Shown: positions 26,042-34,592, numbered from the stretch's first letter. The stretch: 64,000 bases of DNA from Metapseudomonas resinovorans DSM 21078 (GCF_000423545.1 NZ_AUIE01000010.1:124001-188000); one strand, 5' to 3'. Translations and numbers: made by a program. The notes: a model not told the origin generated them from the sequence alone.

Positions 26042-27095
26042 CGCCGGCATTTCGCTGTCCCCCTTCGTGCGAGCCCTTAGCCTGACTGGTTTCGATGAGT
26101 TTGCTACGAGCGTGGGGCTCAACTCAGCGGAAATGCTGCGCAGGGCGTCCCTCCCCGCAGATATCCTCAGGCGGCAAGATGGCATCATCTCCTACCGCCG
26201 CTACTGCGATCTGCTCGAACTATGCGCCCGAGAGTCGGGCAAATCGCTGTTCGGGCTGCACTATGGCCTTCATCAGGGCATCACGGTGTTCGGTGATCTG
26301 CTGTACCTGATCCGCAATACGGGAAGTGTCGGTGATGCCCTTACCGAACTGCGCGCGAACTTCTCCCTGTACAACGGCGCGGCAAATATTGACCTGGATG
26401 TGCAAGGCAAACAGGCCGTCCTCAGCTTCAGAGTCAACGATGCCAATACCCCCGGCCGGTACCAGGCTGAGGAGCTTGCATGCGGCGTTGCCGTGCAACT
26501 GATGCGCAAGTTGGTGGGCGGCGCCTGGCAACCTGACAAGATACTTCTGGGACATTCCCCACTCGACCAGGCGCCCGCTTACATGGAAGCCCTGAGGTGC
26601 CGGCCAACTTTCTCCTCCTACTGCACCGGCCTTGCCTTCGACGCGGCGACGCTCGCTTTGCCGCTCAGTAAGGGAGATGAAGGATTGCGCCAAATGATTG
26701 CGGATCACCTGGGCAGAATCGAGCGCCTTGCGGCCGATGAGCTCCCCCAATACATCAGGCAATTGCTCCGCGATCTCCTTCCAAGCGGCCGGGCCACTGT
26801 GGAGAAAGTCGCCGACTGCCTGGCCCTCCATCCTCGCGTGCTGCAGAGACGCCTGACGCAGGAAGGTACATCCTTCCAGAATCTGCTGGACGGCACCCGC
26901 CAGGACATGGCACGCCACTACCTGCAGGACCCCACTATCAGCATGGCGCAGCTGGCTGGCTTACTCGGCTACTCCAACCCCAGCGGCTTCAGCCGCGCTT
27001 TCCATCGCTGGTTCAACGCGACGCCACTGGAGTGGCAACGGCAACAGAGCACCAAACGGCAACCTCGTCTATTGCGTGGCCGACGAGCGACATGA
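26034..27095 (+). CDS. AraC-family transcriptional regulator (OruR/ArgR-like), second copy
   Basis: This 353-residue paralogue of the preceding regulator starts inside its last codons. It keeps the N-terminal ligand domain and the C-terminal double helix-turn-helix (ATVEKVADCLALHPRVLQRR, ISMAQLAGLLGYSNPSGFSRAF). Shared segments such as SLTGFDEFATS and LFGLHYGLHQGITVFGDLLYL show the duplication. Two co-expressed AraC paralogues could sense different intermediates or form heterodimers; this is inference. Confidence 0.87.
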   Translation: MNNAGISLSPFVRALSLTGFDEFATSVGLNSAEMLRRASLPADILRRQDGIISYRRYCDLLELCARESGKSLFGLHYGLHQGITVFGDLLYLIRNTGSVGDALTELRANFSLYNGAANIDLDVQGKQAVLSFRVNDANTPGRYQAEELACGVAVQLMRKLVGGAWQPDKILLGHSPLDQAPAYMEALRCRPTFSSYCTGLAFDAATLALPLSKGDEGLRQMIADHLGRIERLAADELPQYIRQLLRDLLPSGRATVEKVADCLALHPRVLQRRLTQEGTSFQNLLDGTRQDMARHYLQDPTISMAQLAGLLGYSNPSGFSRAFHRWFNATPLEWQRQQSTKRQPRLLRGRRAT

Positions 27096-27204
27096 TGCGG
27101 CCTGGTCGAATTTTTCCGATCGTAGCGCAGCAGGCAGTAATCGCAGAATGAAAAAACCCGACTTCACTAGGAATATCAGGGGTTTGCTTGAAACGGAAAG
27201 TGTC

Positions 27205-27321
27205 AGTAAAGGAGGGATTCGAACCCTCGATTTGTCCAAAGCACACAATACTTGTTTGAGAGTCCATTCTACGGGCGCTGCCAACCTACTCAAGAAGCAA
27301 TGCTGTACCACTCTGCCGTCC
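27205..27321 (-). other. tRNA-like sequence with an intact T arm
   Basis: On the minus strand a perfect T arm (GAGGG-TTCGAAT-CCCTC, 27212-27228) is preceded by GGACGGCAGAGTGGTA, which resembles a 5' end and D arm of a tRNA. The 5' and 3' ends do not pair into an acceptor stem, there is no CCA and the anticodon arm is unclear. It may be a degraded tRNA, or the scar of an old integration, at the border between the catabolic block and the transposon zone. The rest of the 27096-27434 interval shows nothing else. Confidence 0.3.
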
Positions 27322-27434
27322 AGTCGGAGTCAGGAGGCCAATGAGTGCCGCTGCCCAACCGGCAAACCGCTCCGCAGCGAATAGCGCGCCTTCACCCAAC
27401 AGAGGTCGCAGGTAACCAAGGCCAACGCCATGAT

Positions 27435-27611
27435 CTACCGCTCTAGCCGAGTCGCCTGCGCCACCTGCCCGCTGAAATCAATGTGCTGCCCAACACGCCG
27501 AACCGAAAGATCGTTCGCAACATCCATGAGGCTACTCGCGACGTAGCTCGACGCATCGCCAAGGCACCGGAGCATCTCGTCTCTCGAGATATGGATAGAA
27601 GAGGTAACCAT
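27435..27611 (-). CDS. small hypothetical protein
   Basis: A 58-codon frame starts MVTSSIHISRDEMLRCLGDA and ends TRLER. It is divergent from the next small gene, with 15 bp between starts. The composition is protein-like (Ser, Val, Asp and Leu in a helical pattern), but I know no family and the ribosome site is weak. It is listed as possible only. Confidence 0.3.
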   Translation of the reverse strand: MVTSSIHISRDEMLRCLGDASSYVASSLMDVANDLSVRRVGQHIDFSGQVAQATRLER

Positions 27612-27626
27612 CGATAGAGCACCACC

Positions 27627-27818
27627 GTGAACATTCAGGACGCCACCCTCGCCCTCTTCCTTGCGGGACGTACTCACGGCAACAACGCTGCCATCAAAGC
27701 TACAGCCAAGCGCTGCACCAAATTGCTACCGCGCAGCAAGCGCGACCTGATGTTTGCCATTGTCGACAGTGCCGAGCCGCTCCGCCTGGTTAACTACCTG
27801 GCCGAGCACCTGGACTAG
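27627..27818 (+). CDS. small conserved hypothetical protein (DUF7740-like)
   Basis: This 63-residue protein reads MNIQDATLALFLAGRTHG, then AAIKATAKRCTKLLPRSKRDLM and ends NYLAEHLD. It has a GTG start. It resembles small helical proteins that I have seen repeatedly in Pseudomonas accessory DNA (DUF7740 type), with no known function. Its end overlaps the 3' end of the truncated recombinase gene on the other strand by 29 bp. Confidence 0.55.
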   Translation: MNIQDATLALFLAGRTHGNNAAIKATAKRCTKLLPRSKRDLMFAIVDSAEPLRLVNYLAEHLD

Positions 27819-28766
27819 GCAGCTTCGGAACCTCGTCGGCCACCAGGCTCGGCGAGAGCGGCCGTAGCTGACCCGGAAACACTCCGGTGCTGTCCACGTA
27901 GCGCAGCGCTGACTTGGCATCGCGCCAGCCCACATAGCCCATCAAGGCCTTCTGGTCCCAGCCACTGCGCGTGGCCCAGGTGGCGAAGCCGCGGCGCAGC
28001 GAATGACTGCTGTACAACTCGCCCGGCAACCCGGCGCCTTGCAACACCGCCCGCAGCAACGGAATGACGCTGTACGGATGCAACCCCTGCTCACTCAAGT
28101 GACCCCAGCGGTCGATGCCACGGAATACCGGCCCACGGGCAATCCCCGCCAGGCTGATCCAGTCGCTGTAGGCTTGCACCGGGCAGAGCCTGGCCAGCGC
28201 CGGCGCCAGGTAACTCTGGCCCTGGTTGTCACGATCACTTTTGCTCCACGGCAGGAACAGCTGCATGCCCTCCCCGGCCCGCACCTGGATGTGCTCGACC
28301 TGCAGGCGGCAGAGCTCGTCGCTACGGAACGCGCGCCAGAAACCGATCAGCAGCAGGGCGCGATCACGCCAGCAACGCAGCAACCGCGGCAGATCGCCCG
28401 CCATGCGGGCCGCCTCCCCTTCCCGTTCCAGCCAGACCACGCACTGTTCCAGCTCGCGTAGCTGCAGCGGCTCGGCCTGCTTTTCCGGCTTCGGGTGCAA
28501 GGTACGGATGCCCTTCAGCACTTGGCGCACCAGCGGGGTCTTGGTCGGGTCGGGAAAACCCTGGCTGACATGCCACTGCGCCAGCGCGGCCAGGCGAAGC
28601 TTGAGGGTGCTGCTGGCGAGGGTGCCGGCATGGTCGACCAGGTAGCGCACGATGGCATCGCTGGTCGCCGGCAGGAAACCGCCCCAGCTCACCTCGAAGT
28701 GCTCAATCGCCTGCTGGTAGCTGCGCCGGGTATTGGCCCGGGTGCCTGCCTGCAGGTAGCGCTCGA
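27790..28766 (-). pseudogene. tnpS: 5'-truncated TnpS-type tyrosine recombinase
   Basis: About 325 codons align over almost their entire length with the intact TnpS at 33066-34037 (for example WGGFLPATSD, LAQWHVSQGFPDPTKTP, FRSDELCRLQVEHIQ, HSLRRGFATWAT, and the C-terminal GYVGWRDAKSALRYVD). The catalytic Arg, His-x-x-Arg and Tyr region is intact. Reading frame upstream of the internal ATG continues as RYLQAGTRANTRRSYQQ until it meets the transposon end at 28767, so only the start codon and about five residues are lost. The gene was broken by insertion of the element whose terminal repeat begins at 28767. Confidence 0.85.
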
Positions 28767-28813
28767 GGGGTCATGCCGAGATAAGGGGAAAATTAGGACA
28801 TTCGTTCTGTAAC
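28767..28813 (+). repeat. Tn4651-type terminal inverted repeat (left end, outer element)
   Basis: The sequence opens GGGGTCATGCCGAGATAAGG and continues GGAAAATT, and matches the copy at 30979 across about 28 of its first 30 bases plus TCTGTA further in. This form is typical of the long termini of the Tn4651/Tn5041 branch of the Tn3 superfamily. It directly abuts and interrupts the second tnpS. The element should extend rightward from here. The following 510 bp to 29323 hold no gene that I can support. Confidence 0.8.
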
Positions 28814-29323
28814 TGGATGTTTTTAAACAAATATTATTGTTGGCCTTGTACCAGACTGGCGGGCATGCGAGATAAAGCCCCGCGATGCCAACCCAGCGAA
28901 CCACTCTCCTCGTGACCCACGCTCTGACCTTCCGCGCCTAGATTAAGCATCGAGTCGGGCGCAACCCTTCCTCGATCTTCCTATGGCTCTTGGCATCCGA
29001 TAGCTAGGATCTCGCAGGATTCGGCAATCAATTGCAATAAAATTCTGATTATGCGCAATTATGTAAAAATACATAATTGCATCGAGGGACAGTTCGAGGG
29101 CGTTTCCTTAATCCTCCTTGAGATGTGGTGGGCATGAAGTCGCCGCGGCGTAATTGGAGTAGCAATGCCCCCTTGTGGTCAGTAATGCTACCTCCAACTT
29201 TAAGCCGACCTTAACCCCCGGGCTTCGGACAGGATCTCGCCTCGCACTGCGCACCGGGGGTAGGGCGGCCAACGGCCTTCAGTGCGCTCGATTCGCTGAG
29301 GGTGTTGTTGGCGCCGTAATCGA

Positions 29324-30826
29324 CTAGCTCGTTGGTTCGCGTCTGCGCTGCTTGTTGGCATACATCAGCGCGTCCGCAGTGGCCAGCAACTCGTCAAGTG
29401 GCCTTAGCTCCCGCGGTTGGCAGCTGGCCACACCGATGCTCAGCGACAACGGGTAACGGCAGCGGCCACTCTGGTTCAACTCGTCCACCAGAGCCTGCAC
29501 ACGCGAACTGATGACCTCCGGCAGCTCCCCTGCACCGATCGCCAGGACCACAAACTCATCGCCGCCAATCCTCGCGACAACATCGGTATCGCGAAAACCG
29601 GCCTTCAGCACCTGAGCGGCGGCCATAATCACCAGATCACCAGCCTCATGGCCGAAGCTATCGTTGATGTGTTTCAAACCGTCCAGGTCGATGAAGAACA
29701 GCAGGCTGGCGAGGTTGTTGCGACGCGCCGCTTTGAGGCCCTGCTCGGCTAGGAGGAAAAAGCTTCTGCGGTTGTGCAGCCCAGTCAATTCATCGGTCAA
29801 TGAAAGCCTTCGAATATCGTCTTCAGCGCGCTTGCGCTCGGCAATCTCGGTAACCAGACTGGCGTTAACCGCCTCAAGCTCCTGGGTGCGCTCTATCACG
29901 CGGTGCTCAAGCAAGGCGTTCAGCGCCTGCAACTCCGTTTGCGCCTGCTCGCGGGACAGATCGACGCGGTGCAGTCGGGTGGAGATTCGCACGATCACCT
30001 GCGTTAAGCCCACGATGCTCAAGGTCGCCAGCAATGCAAGGGTGAAACGATTGTCGTAGAGGCCTTGCGCCTCTCCGAACAACAACAGTACGCCGGTCGA
30101 AAACACGACGATGGGGATAGAGGCCAGCATGTCCCGCGCAACGGTACCGCCTGCCGTGTCGCTGACCAGAACGCGGATGAAGCCGGCCAACGGCTGTGCC
30201 GCCATGATGCCCAAGCTGAGCAGCATGAACGAGGTGACGGTGTGAATCGCCATCGAGGTGTATGCGCCCACGGTACGCAGGGTGCCGACATCAAATACGT
30301 AACCGACCAAGGCAACCAGTGCCGTCAGCAGGGTGATCAGCGCGGATGCCTGCGAGAGCCGCGGCCTGAATCCCAGGAGCAACAGACTCAGCCCGGAAGC
30401 GACGGCACACACCGCTGCCGCCGGAGCCATGCGTCCTGGATGCTTGGCGAGCTCCATGGTCGAGTCATCGGCCATGAGCAGTTGGTCTATGCCGAGGTTA
30501 ACCGCAAAGAGGTACTCCATCAGAGTCAGCAAGCCGACCAGCGTCACGAACCCTGCGAACAACTGTTTGAGTAGCAGCCGGGATTGACTTGGGGTCGTCG
30601 GCAGGCCCGCCCCAAGCGCCAGGCCTGCGGCGACCAATACGCACGCGGTGTTGACCATCATGGTTACCCAGCCGGGGACCACGCTCTTCAGGAAGCCAAT
30701 TCCGAAGACCCAGCCGGACAACACGGCGACCCCCACCAGTGCCACGGAACAGGCAGCACACCAGGCAAACGCCCGAAGGAAACGTAATCGGGCAAGTAAC
30801 GACGGGCTCAGAGTCTTCTCCATCAC
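29324..30826 (-). CDS. membrane-bound diguanylate cyclase
   Basis: This 500-residue protein has about eight N-terminal membrane segments (roughly residues 15-300), a short coiled coil (about 290-340) and a C-terminal GGDEF domain. The catalytic ARIGGDEFVVLAIG motif is intact and an RxxD product-inhibition site (RDTD) lies five residues before it. Active c-di-GMP synthesis is expected. It lies between a Tn4651-type terminus (28767) and a tnpT scrap (30875-30978), so it looks like a transposon passenger gene. Confidence 0.85.
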   Translation of the reverse strand: MMEKTLSPSLLARLRFLRAFAWCAACSVALVGVAVLSGWVFGIGFLKSVVPGWVTMMVNTACVLVAAGLALGAGLPTTPSQSRLLLKQLFAGFVTLVGLLTLMEYLFAVNLGIDQLLMADDSTMELAKHPGRMAPAAAVCAVASGLSLLLLGFRPRLSQASALITLLTALVALVGYVFDVGTLRTVGAYTSMAIHTVTSFMLLSLGIMAAQPLAGFIRVLVSDTAGGTVARDMLASIPIVVFSTGVLLLFGEAQGLYDNRFTLALLATLSIVGLTQVIVRISTRLHRVDLSREQAQTELQALNALLEHRVIERTQELEAVNASLVTEIAERKRAEDDIRRLSLTDELTGLHNRRSFFLLAEQGLKAARRNNLASLLFFIDLDGLKHINDSFGHEAGDLVIMAAAQVLKAGFRDTDVVARIGGDEFVVLAIGAGELPEVISSRVQALVDELNQSGRCRYPLSLSIGVASCQPRELRPLDELLATADALMYANKQRRREPTS

Positions 30827-30874
30827 AAGGTACAGGGCTTCTCAGCATCAGTTCGCCATTATGCCGCCACGGCG

Positions 30875-30978
30875 TCAGGAGTCATTGGCACCTTCGACGC
30901 TCGCGAGCCGGACATGGCCGAGCAGTTTCAGTTGCGTGGTGGCTCGTTCAATCGCTCCTGCAGGCGCTGGGCTTGCTG
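30875..30978 (-). pseudogene. tnpT: 3' scrap of a second tnpT
   Basis: On the minus strand the last codons read ATTQLKLLGHVRL, closely matching ALTQLKLLGQPPR at the C-terminus of the intact TnpT (31902-32885). The homology stops at the terminal repeat beginning at 30979, so an element insertion removed the rest. A possible frameshift lies a few codons upstream of the conserved end. Confidence 0.7.
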
Positions 30979-31025
30979 GGGGGCATGCCAAGATAAGGGG
31001 AAAATTCATTCATTTGGTCTGTAGG
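30979..31025 (+). repeat. Tn4651-type terminal inverted repeat (left end, inner element)
   Basis: GGGGGCATGCCAAGATAAGG followed by GGAAAATTCATTCATTTGGT is a second long terminus in the same orientation as that at 28767. It interrupts a tnpT homologue. The element starting here should extend rightward and include the CDF fragment, the tnpT-rst-tnpS module and probably the copper genes. I found no matching right end in the window. Confidence 0.8.
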
Positions 31026-31142
31026 CATTTGTTTTATATGCCATTTTTTAGATCAGTCTTCAGGCTTTTGATTCTCAAATCGTCTGCCGACGAAATTTAT
31101 GTGCCCAGCAGGCGGCCTCACCCTTTACCCCGTAGATTGGCC

Positions 31143-31164
31143 TGCCGAGATTAGGCAAAAATTC
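31143..31164 (+). repeat. degenerate third terminus-like sequence
   Basis: TGCCGAGATTAGGCAAAAAT matches the corresponding part of the 28767 repeat at about 19 of 22 positions over 31143-31164 and has the same orientation. It lies about 155 bp before the point where CDF-exporter homology begins. It may be the decayed end of another, older transposon of the same group. Confidence 0.5.
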
Positions 31165-31298
31165 CGCCAGCAATCATGTAAGCTGTTGAATCACAAACTT
31201 TAGATGACCCAAAATTCGATGAGCAAGCCGATAACTTCAGCGATGAGTTCGGCTTGATAAGGCGCGATGTCTTTTCCGTGACATCTGAACTATTGTGC

Positions 31299-31706
31299 TA
31301 CCTCCATGTGATTGCCGACGCTGCCACCTCAGCGCTGGCGATCGTTGCCTTGTTGGGCGGTAAGTGGTGGGGAGCTGCGTGGCTCGATCCGCTGATGGGT
31401 GTTGTTGGCGCCGTAATGGTCGCCATCTGGGCCAAGGGGCTACTCCGTGAGACCGGGCGCGTCCTGCTCGATGCGGAGATGGATGCGCCCGTGGTCGAAG
31501 AGATCCGCGAGGCAATCAAACAAAGCCCAGTGCCCGCAGACATCACCGACCTGCATGTCTGGCGCGTTGGTAAAGGCCAGTATGCTTGCATCCTGTCGCT
31601 CGCAACGGATCACCCTCTGAGTGCTGACCATGTTCGGCAGCAACTCAGTGTTCATGAGGAGTTGGCGCACATCACGGTAGAGGTGAACCGGCTGGCGGCA
31701 GCCTGA
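31299..31706 (+). pseudogene. C-terminal fragment of a CDF metal exporter (DmeF-like)
   Basis: The in-frame sequence begins YLHVIADAATSALAIVALLG, including the HxxxD metal-site motif of transmembrane helix 5, and continues through the C-terminal cytoplasmic domain (ADITDLHVWRVGKGQYACIL). About half of a normal 300-residue DmeF/CzcD-type protein is missing at the N-terminus, and no related sequence precedes it. It is a broken Co/Ni/Zn/Fe-type efflux gene stranded between transposon ends and tnpT. Confidence 0.75.
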
Positions 31707-31901
31707 CCATGTGCCTGAAGCGGCAGCCTCCATCACGAGCCATGGCGTAAGTGCCCCCCACTACCGCTATTGTGAATAGGTTGCCCCTCCCTCGATCCTG
31801 GCATGGATAAGCTCTTCGATAAGTTAGGCCTGCCGCGTAGTCACTATCGGCTGCATCGGGCCGTGCTCGCTGGATTTCCAATGGCTTAGGTGGGATTCGC
31901 G

Positions 31902-32885
31902 TTACCGGCCTCTGCGGGGGGGCTGGCCAAGGAGTTTCAGCTGCGTGAGGGCCTCGACCAGGTGCTCCTGGAGGCTCTGCACTTGCTGGCCTTGGGACGC
32001 CCCGGCTTCGCTCAGGCGCGTTACTTCACCTTGTAGCGTATCGCAGCGTTCCCGCAAGGCACTGTTCGCCTGCTCGGCCTGGGCCCAGGTGCGCTGTCCA
32101 TTCGTGAGGGAGTGCTGGTTTTGCTCCAGTTGCCGCTCCAAGGCCTGCACGTCCTTCTGCTGCTGGCGGGCTTCGGTCAGCAGGCGGGCGTTGTCACGGT
32201 TCAGCTGGGTCAGCTCGTCTTGTTTGATGATCAAGGTCTGCTGCAACTGCCGCAGTTCCAGTTGCAGCTGTTGCACCTGGCTTTCGTGCCGGCGCTGCTC
32301 CTGCTCGCGCTGATCCTTGCTGGCCTGCCGGTAATGCTCCAAGGCGTCCCGGGCATGCTGATGCTTCTCCTCCAGCGAACGGATCTGCCCCTCGCGGTCC
32401 TGCAGGCGGGCATCCTGGTCGCGCTCCGCTTGCTGCAGCCGCGCCACCTCGACTTCCGCCAACTGGCGTAACTGCTGCTCCTGCTGCAACCCCTGCTGCG
32501 CGACCTGCAACTGCTCGGTGAGACCGGCGCAGTGCGTTTCTAGCTGCTGGCCGCGGGTTTCCAGCTGGTGAATCCGGTCGTGGTAACTACGGCGTTCCTG
32601 GGCCAATTGCTCACGTTCCTGGGCCACAGCGGCACGGGCTTCGTCCTGCAACTGCGTCGCCATCTGAGCGACGAGATTCGCCAATTGATCACTGAGCGAC
32701 GCCGGCGCTGCCCCCCGGCCGTGATCGGCTTCTTCCAGTTCTTTCAGGTAGCGGTGGATGGTGGTTTTCGAGCCGGTATTGCCCAGCTCGACCCGTACGG
32801 CATCGATACTCGGGTGTTCCCCCCGCGCCAGAATGGCCTGCCGCGCCTTCTGAACCAATGCCTTGTTGATGCCACCACGGGCCAT
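31902..32885 (-). CDS. tnpT: TnpT, coiled-coil cointegrate-resolution protein
   Basis: This 327-residue protein has a KfrA-type N-terminal DNA-binding domain (about 1-65: GINKALVQKARQAILARGEH, GSKTTIHRYLKELEE) followed by a very long Gln/Glu-rich coiled coil (about 70-310). This is the architecture of TnpT of the Tn4651 subgroup, which with the tyrosine recombinase TnpS resolves cointegrates at the rst site. It is divergent from tnpS with a 180-bp gap. The length is normal for the family and the gene looks intact. Confidence 0.88.
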   Translation of the reverse strand: MARGGINKALVQKARQAILARGEHPSIDAVRVELGNTGSKTTIHRYLKELEEADHGRGAAPASLSDQLANLVAQMATQLQDEARAAVAQEREQLAQERRSYHDRIHQLETRGQQLETHCAGLTEQLQVAQQGLQQEQQLRQLAEVEVARLQQAERDQDARLQDREGQIRSLEEKHQHARDALEHYRQASKDQREQEQRRHESQVQQLQLELRQLQQTLIIKQDELTQLNRDNARLLTEARQQQKDVQALERQLEQNQHSLTNGQRTWAQAEQANSALRERCDTLQGEVTRLSEAGASQGQQVQSLQEHLVEALTQLKLLGQPPRRGR

Positions 32886-33065
32886 GATGCGCTCCTACGA
32901 TTTCGTATTGGTTTACATACCACGTATTTACATACTGATTATGAGATAAAACTGACCATGTTGTGGTGACTATTTATGATAAAATAATGGAGCGTTATTC
33001 AATAGGATGGGCAAGAACGGTCGGTTGACAACCGTTTTCCAGTACACAAAGGGCAACCTAGGGCG
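32886..33065. promoter_or_regulatory. rst resolution site and tnpS/tnpT divergent promoters
   Basis: In Tn4651-type elements the resolution site lies between the divergent tnpT and tnpS genes, and this 180-bp gap fits. It contains a perfect 13-bp palindrome CGGTTG-A-CAACCG (33022-33034), a good candidate for the recombinase core, and two direct TTTACATAC repeats 15 bp apart (32912-32920 and 32927-32935) that could bind TnpT. It is AT-rich compared with its surroundings. The site role rests on position and symmetry. Confidence 0.65.
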
Positions 33066-34037
33066 ATGAAGGACGTCGGGCGCTATCTGCAAGCCGGTAC
33101 GCGGGAAAACACTCGCCGCAGCTACCAATCGGCCATCGAGCACTTCGAAGTGACTTGGGGCGGCTTCCTGCCCGCCACCAGCGACAACATCGTGCGCTAC
33201 CTGGTGGACTACGCCGACACCCTAAGCCTCAGCACGCTCAAACAGCGCCTGGCCGCCCTGGCCCAGTGGCATATCAGCCAGGGCTTTCCCGACCCGACCA
33301 AGACACCCATGGTGCGCCAGGTGCTCAAGGGCATCCGCACCTTGCACCCGGTCCAGGTCAAGCAAGCGGCGCCGCTGCAATTGCTGCACCTGGAGCAGGC
33401 GATCCTCTGGCTGGAGCAGGAAGCGGTTCGTACGTACCAAGCCGGTGAATTGGTCAGCTACTTGCGCTGCCGGCGCGATGTCGCGCTACTCCTGATCGGC
33501 TTCTGGCGGGGCTTTCGTAGCGATGAACTGTGCCGGCTGCAGGTCGAACACATCCAGGCCGCAGCCGGTGCCGGCATGACGTTGTTCCTGCCCTGGAGCA
33601 AGGGGGATCGGCACAACCTCGGCATCACCCACTACGCCCCGGCGTTGAAACGCCTCTGCCCCGTACAGGCCTACCTGGACTGGATCAGTGCGGCCGGAAT
33701 TGTCCGGGGGGCGGTGTTCCGCCGGCTGGATCGGTGGGGCCACTTGAATGAAGAAGCCTTGAATTCTGGCAGCCTAATCAACCTGCTGCGCCAGATCCTC
33801 CAGCGCGCTGGCATCCCGGCTGAGCTGTACACCAGCCATTCGCTGCGGCGTGGCTTTGCCACCTGGGCCACGGCCAATGGCTGGGACCTCAAGGCGCTGA
33901 TGACCTATGTGGGTTGGAAGGACATCAAGTCGGCGATGCGCTACATCGACCCCGCCATTTCCTTTGGTGGCCTCGCCGCTAGACCCGCCGTTGAACTGCC
34001 TGCCGGCACTTTGACGCAGTTGCCAGCTTCTCCCTAA
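33066..34037 (+). CDS. tnpS: TnpS, tyrosine recombinase for cointegrate resolution
   Basis: This 323-residue integrase-family protein has an N-terminal SAM-like core-binding domain (about 1-95) and a catalytic domain with FRSDELCRLQ (catalytic Arg), the HSLRRG box and the C-terminal Tyr in KSAMRYIDP. It matches TnpS of the Tn4651 subgroup in length and in having a divergent tnpT. It acts with TnpT at the intervening rst site. The gene appears intact and contrasts with the broken copy at 27790-28766. Confidence 0.9.
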   Translation: MKDVGRYLQAGTRENTRRSYQSAIEHFEVTWGGFLPATSDNIVRYLVDYADTLSLSTLKQRLAALAQWHISQGFPDPTKTPMVRQVLKGIRTLHPVQVKQAAPLQLLHLEQAILWLEQEAVRTYQAGELVSYLRCRRDVALLLIGFWRGFRSDELCRLQVEHIQAAAGAGMTLFLPWSKGDRHNLGITHYAPALKRLCPVQAYLDWISAAGIVRGAVFRRLDRWGHLNEEALNSGSLINLLRQILQRAGIPAELYTSHSLRRGFATWATANGWDLKALMTYVGWKDIKSAMRYIDPAISFGGLAARPAVELPAGTLTQLPASP

Positions 34038-34065
34038 CTTCGGCGCACGACGGGAAGTTATCTGC

Positions 34066-34227
34066 CATTCAGCAGTCCTGCTGGATTGGCTTACACACCA
34101 CCGTCACATCATCGAAGCTTGGAATGAGTCCTACCGCCTGCGGCACAGCAGCTTGGTGGCGCAGACAAAGATCAATTCACGCAAACGAAAGCACCAAGAA
34201 GACGCCGAGACGGTGAATGACAAATAA
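34066..34227 (+). pseudogene. IstB-like C-terminal fragment (IS21 family)
   Basis: About 50 codons reading LLDWLTHHRHIIEAWNESYR and ending NDK resemble the extreme C-terminus of IS21-family helper ATPases, which commonly read LTHHCHIVETGNESYR. No ATPase domain precedes it; tnpS ends about 30 bp upstream. It is a remnant of an insertion sequence next to the resolution module. The remaining sequence to 34364 has no gene. Confidence 0.55.
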
Positions 34228-34364
34228 TGTTGAGATGACGGAAGACGCTGCGTGGTGAGCATGCCCCAAGCGACGCAGAGCTAGCCAGGCAGTATCAACG
34301 GTCGCTGTGGACTCGTGCTGTACCGTTCAACTTGGGTACTCGGCCATGGCTGCACTCGACAGCC

Positions 34365-34592
34365 TCATCGGCGAGATGGTTTCCCGCAGTATTCACGTCG
34401 CTGCTGCATCGGCGGGCACTTGACTGAGCCAAATGAGCAGAACACACAACAGTCACCGGGATTAGGCCGTAGCAGCGCTTTGCAGTTGCTGCACTCGTAG
34501 TTGAACTGGCAGGCGTCCGTGGGCATGGTTTCCTGCCTGGCGAAGCCGCAGTGCGGACAGGTCAGCACGGACTGAAGAATAATGGCATTCAT
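34365..34592 (-). CDS. GDCCVxC-domain small Cys-rich protein
   Basis: This 75-residue protein has two CxxC-type knuckles (TCPHCG, YECSNCKALL) followed by the family signature PGDCCVFCSFGSVKCPPMQ. The family includes selenoprotein members in which one Cys of the last motif is Sec; here it is Cys. Function is unknown, but members recur on metal-resistance transposons. The C-terminal 10 residues after the signature are not typical and may derive from junction DNA. Confidence 0.8.
   Translation of the reverse strand: MNAIILQSVLTCPHCGFARQETMPTDACQFNYECSNCKALLRPNPGDCCVFCSFGSVKCPPMQQRREYCGKPSRR

Noticed and set aside
31803-31889. 28-codon frame (MDKLFDKLGLPRSHYRLHRA start) between the CDF fragment and tnpT
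   Set aside because: Short, no ribosome site and no recognised family; it may be a scrap of something larger, but I cannot support it.
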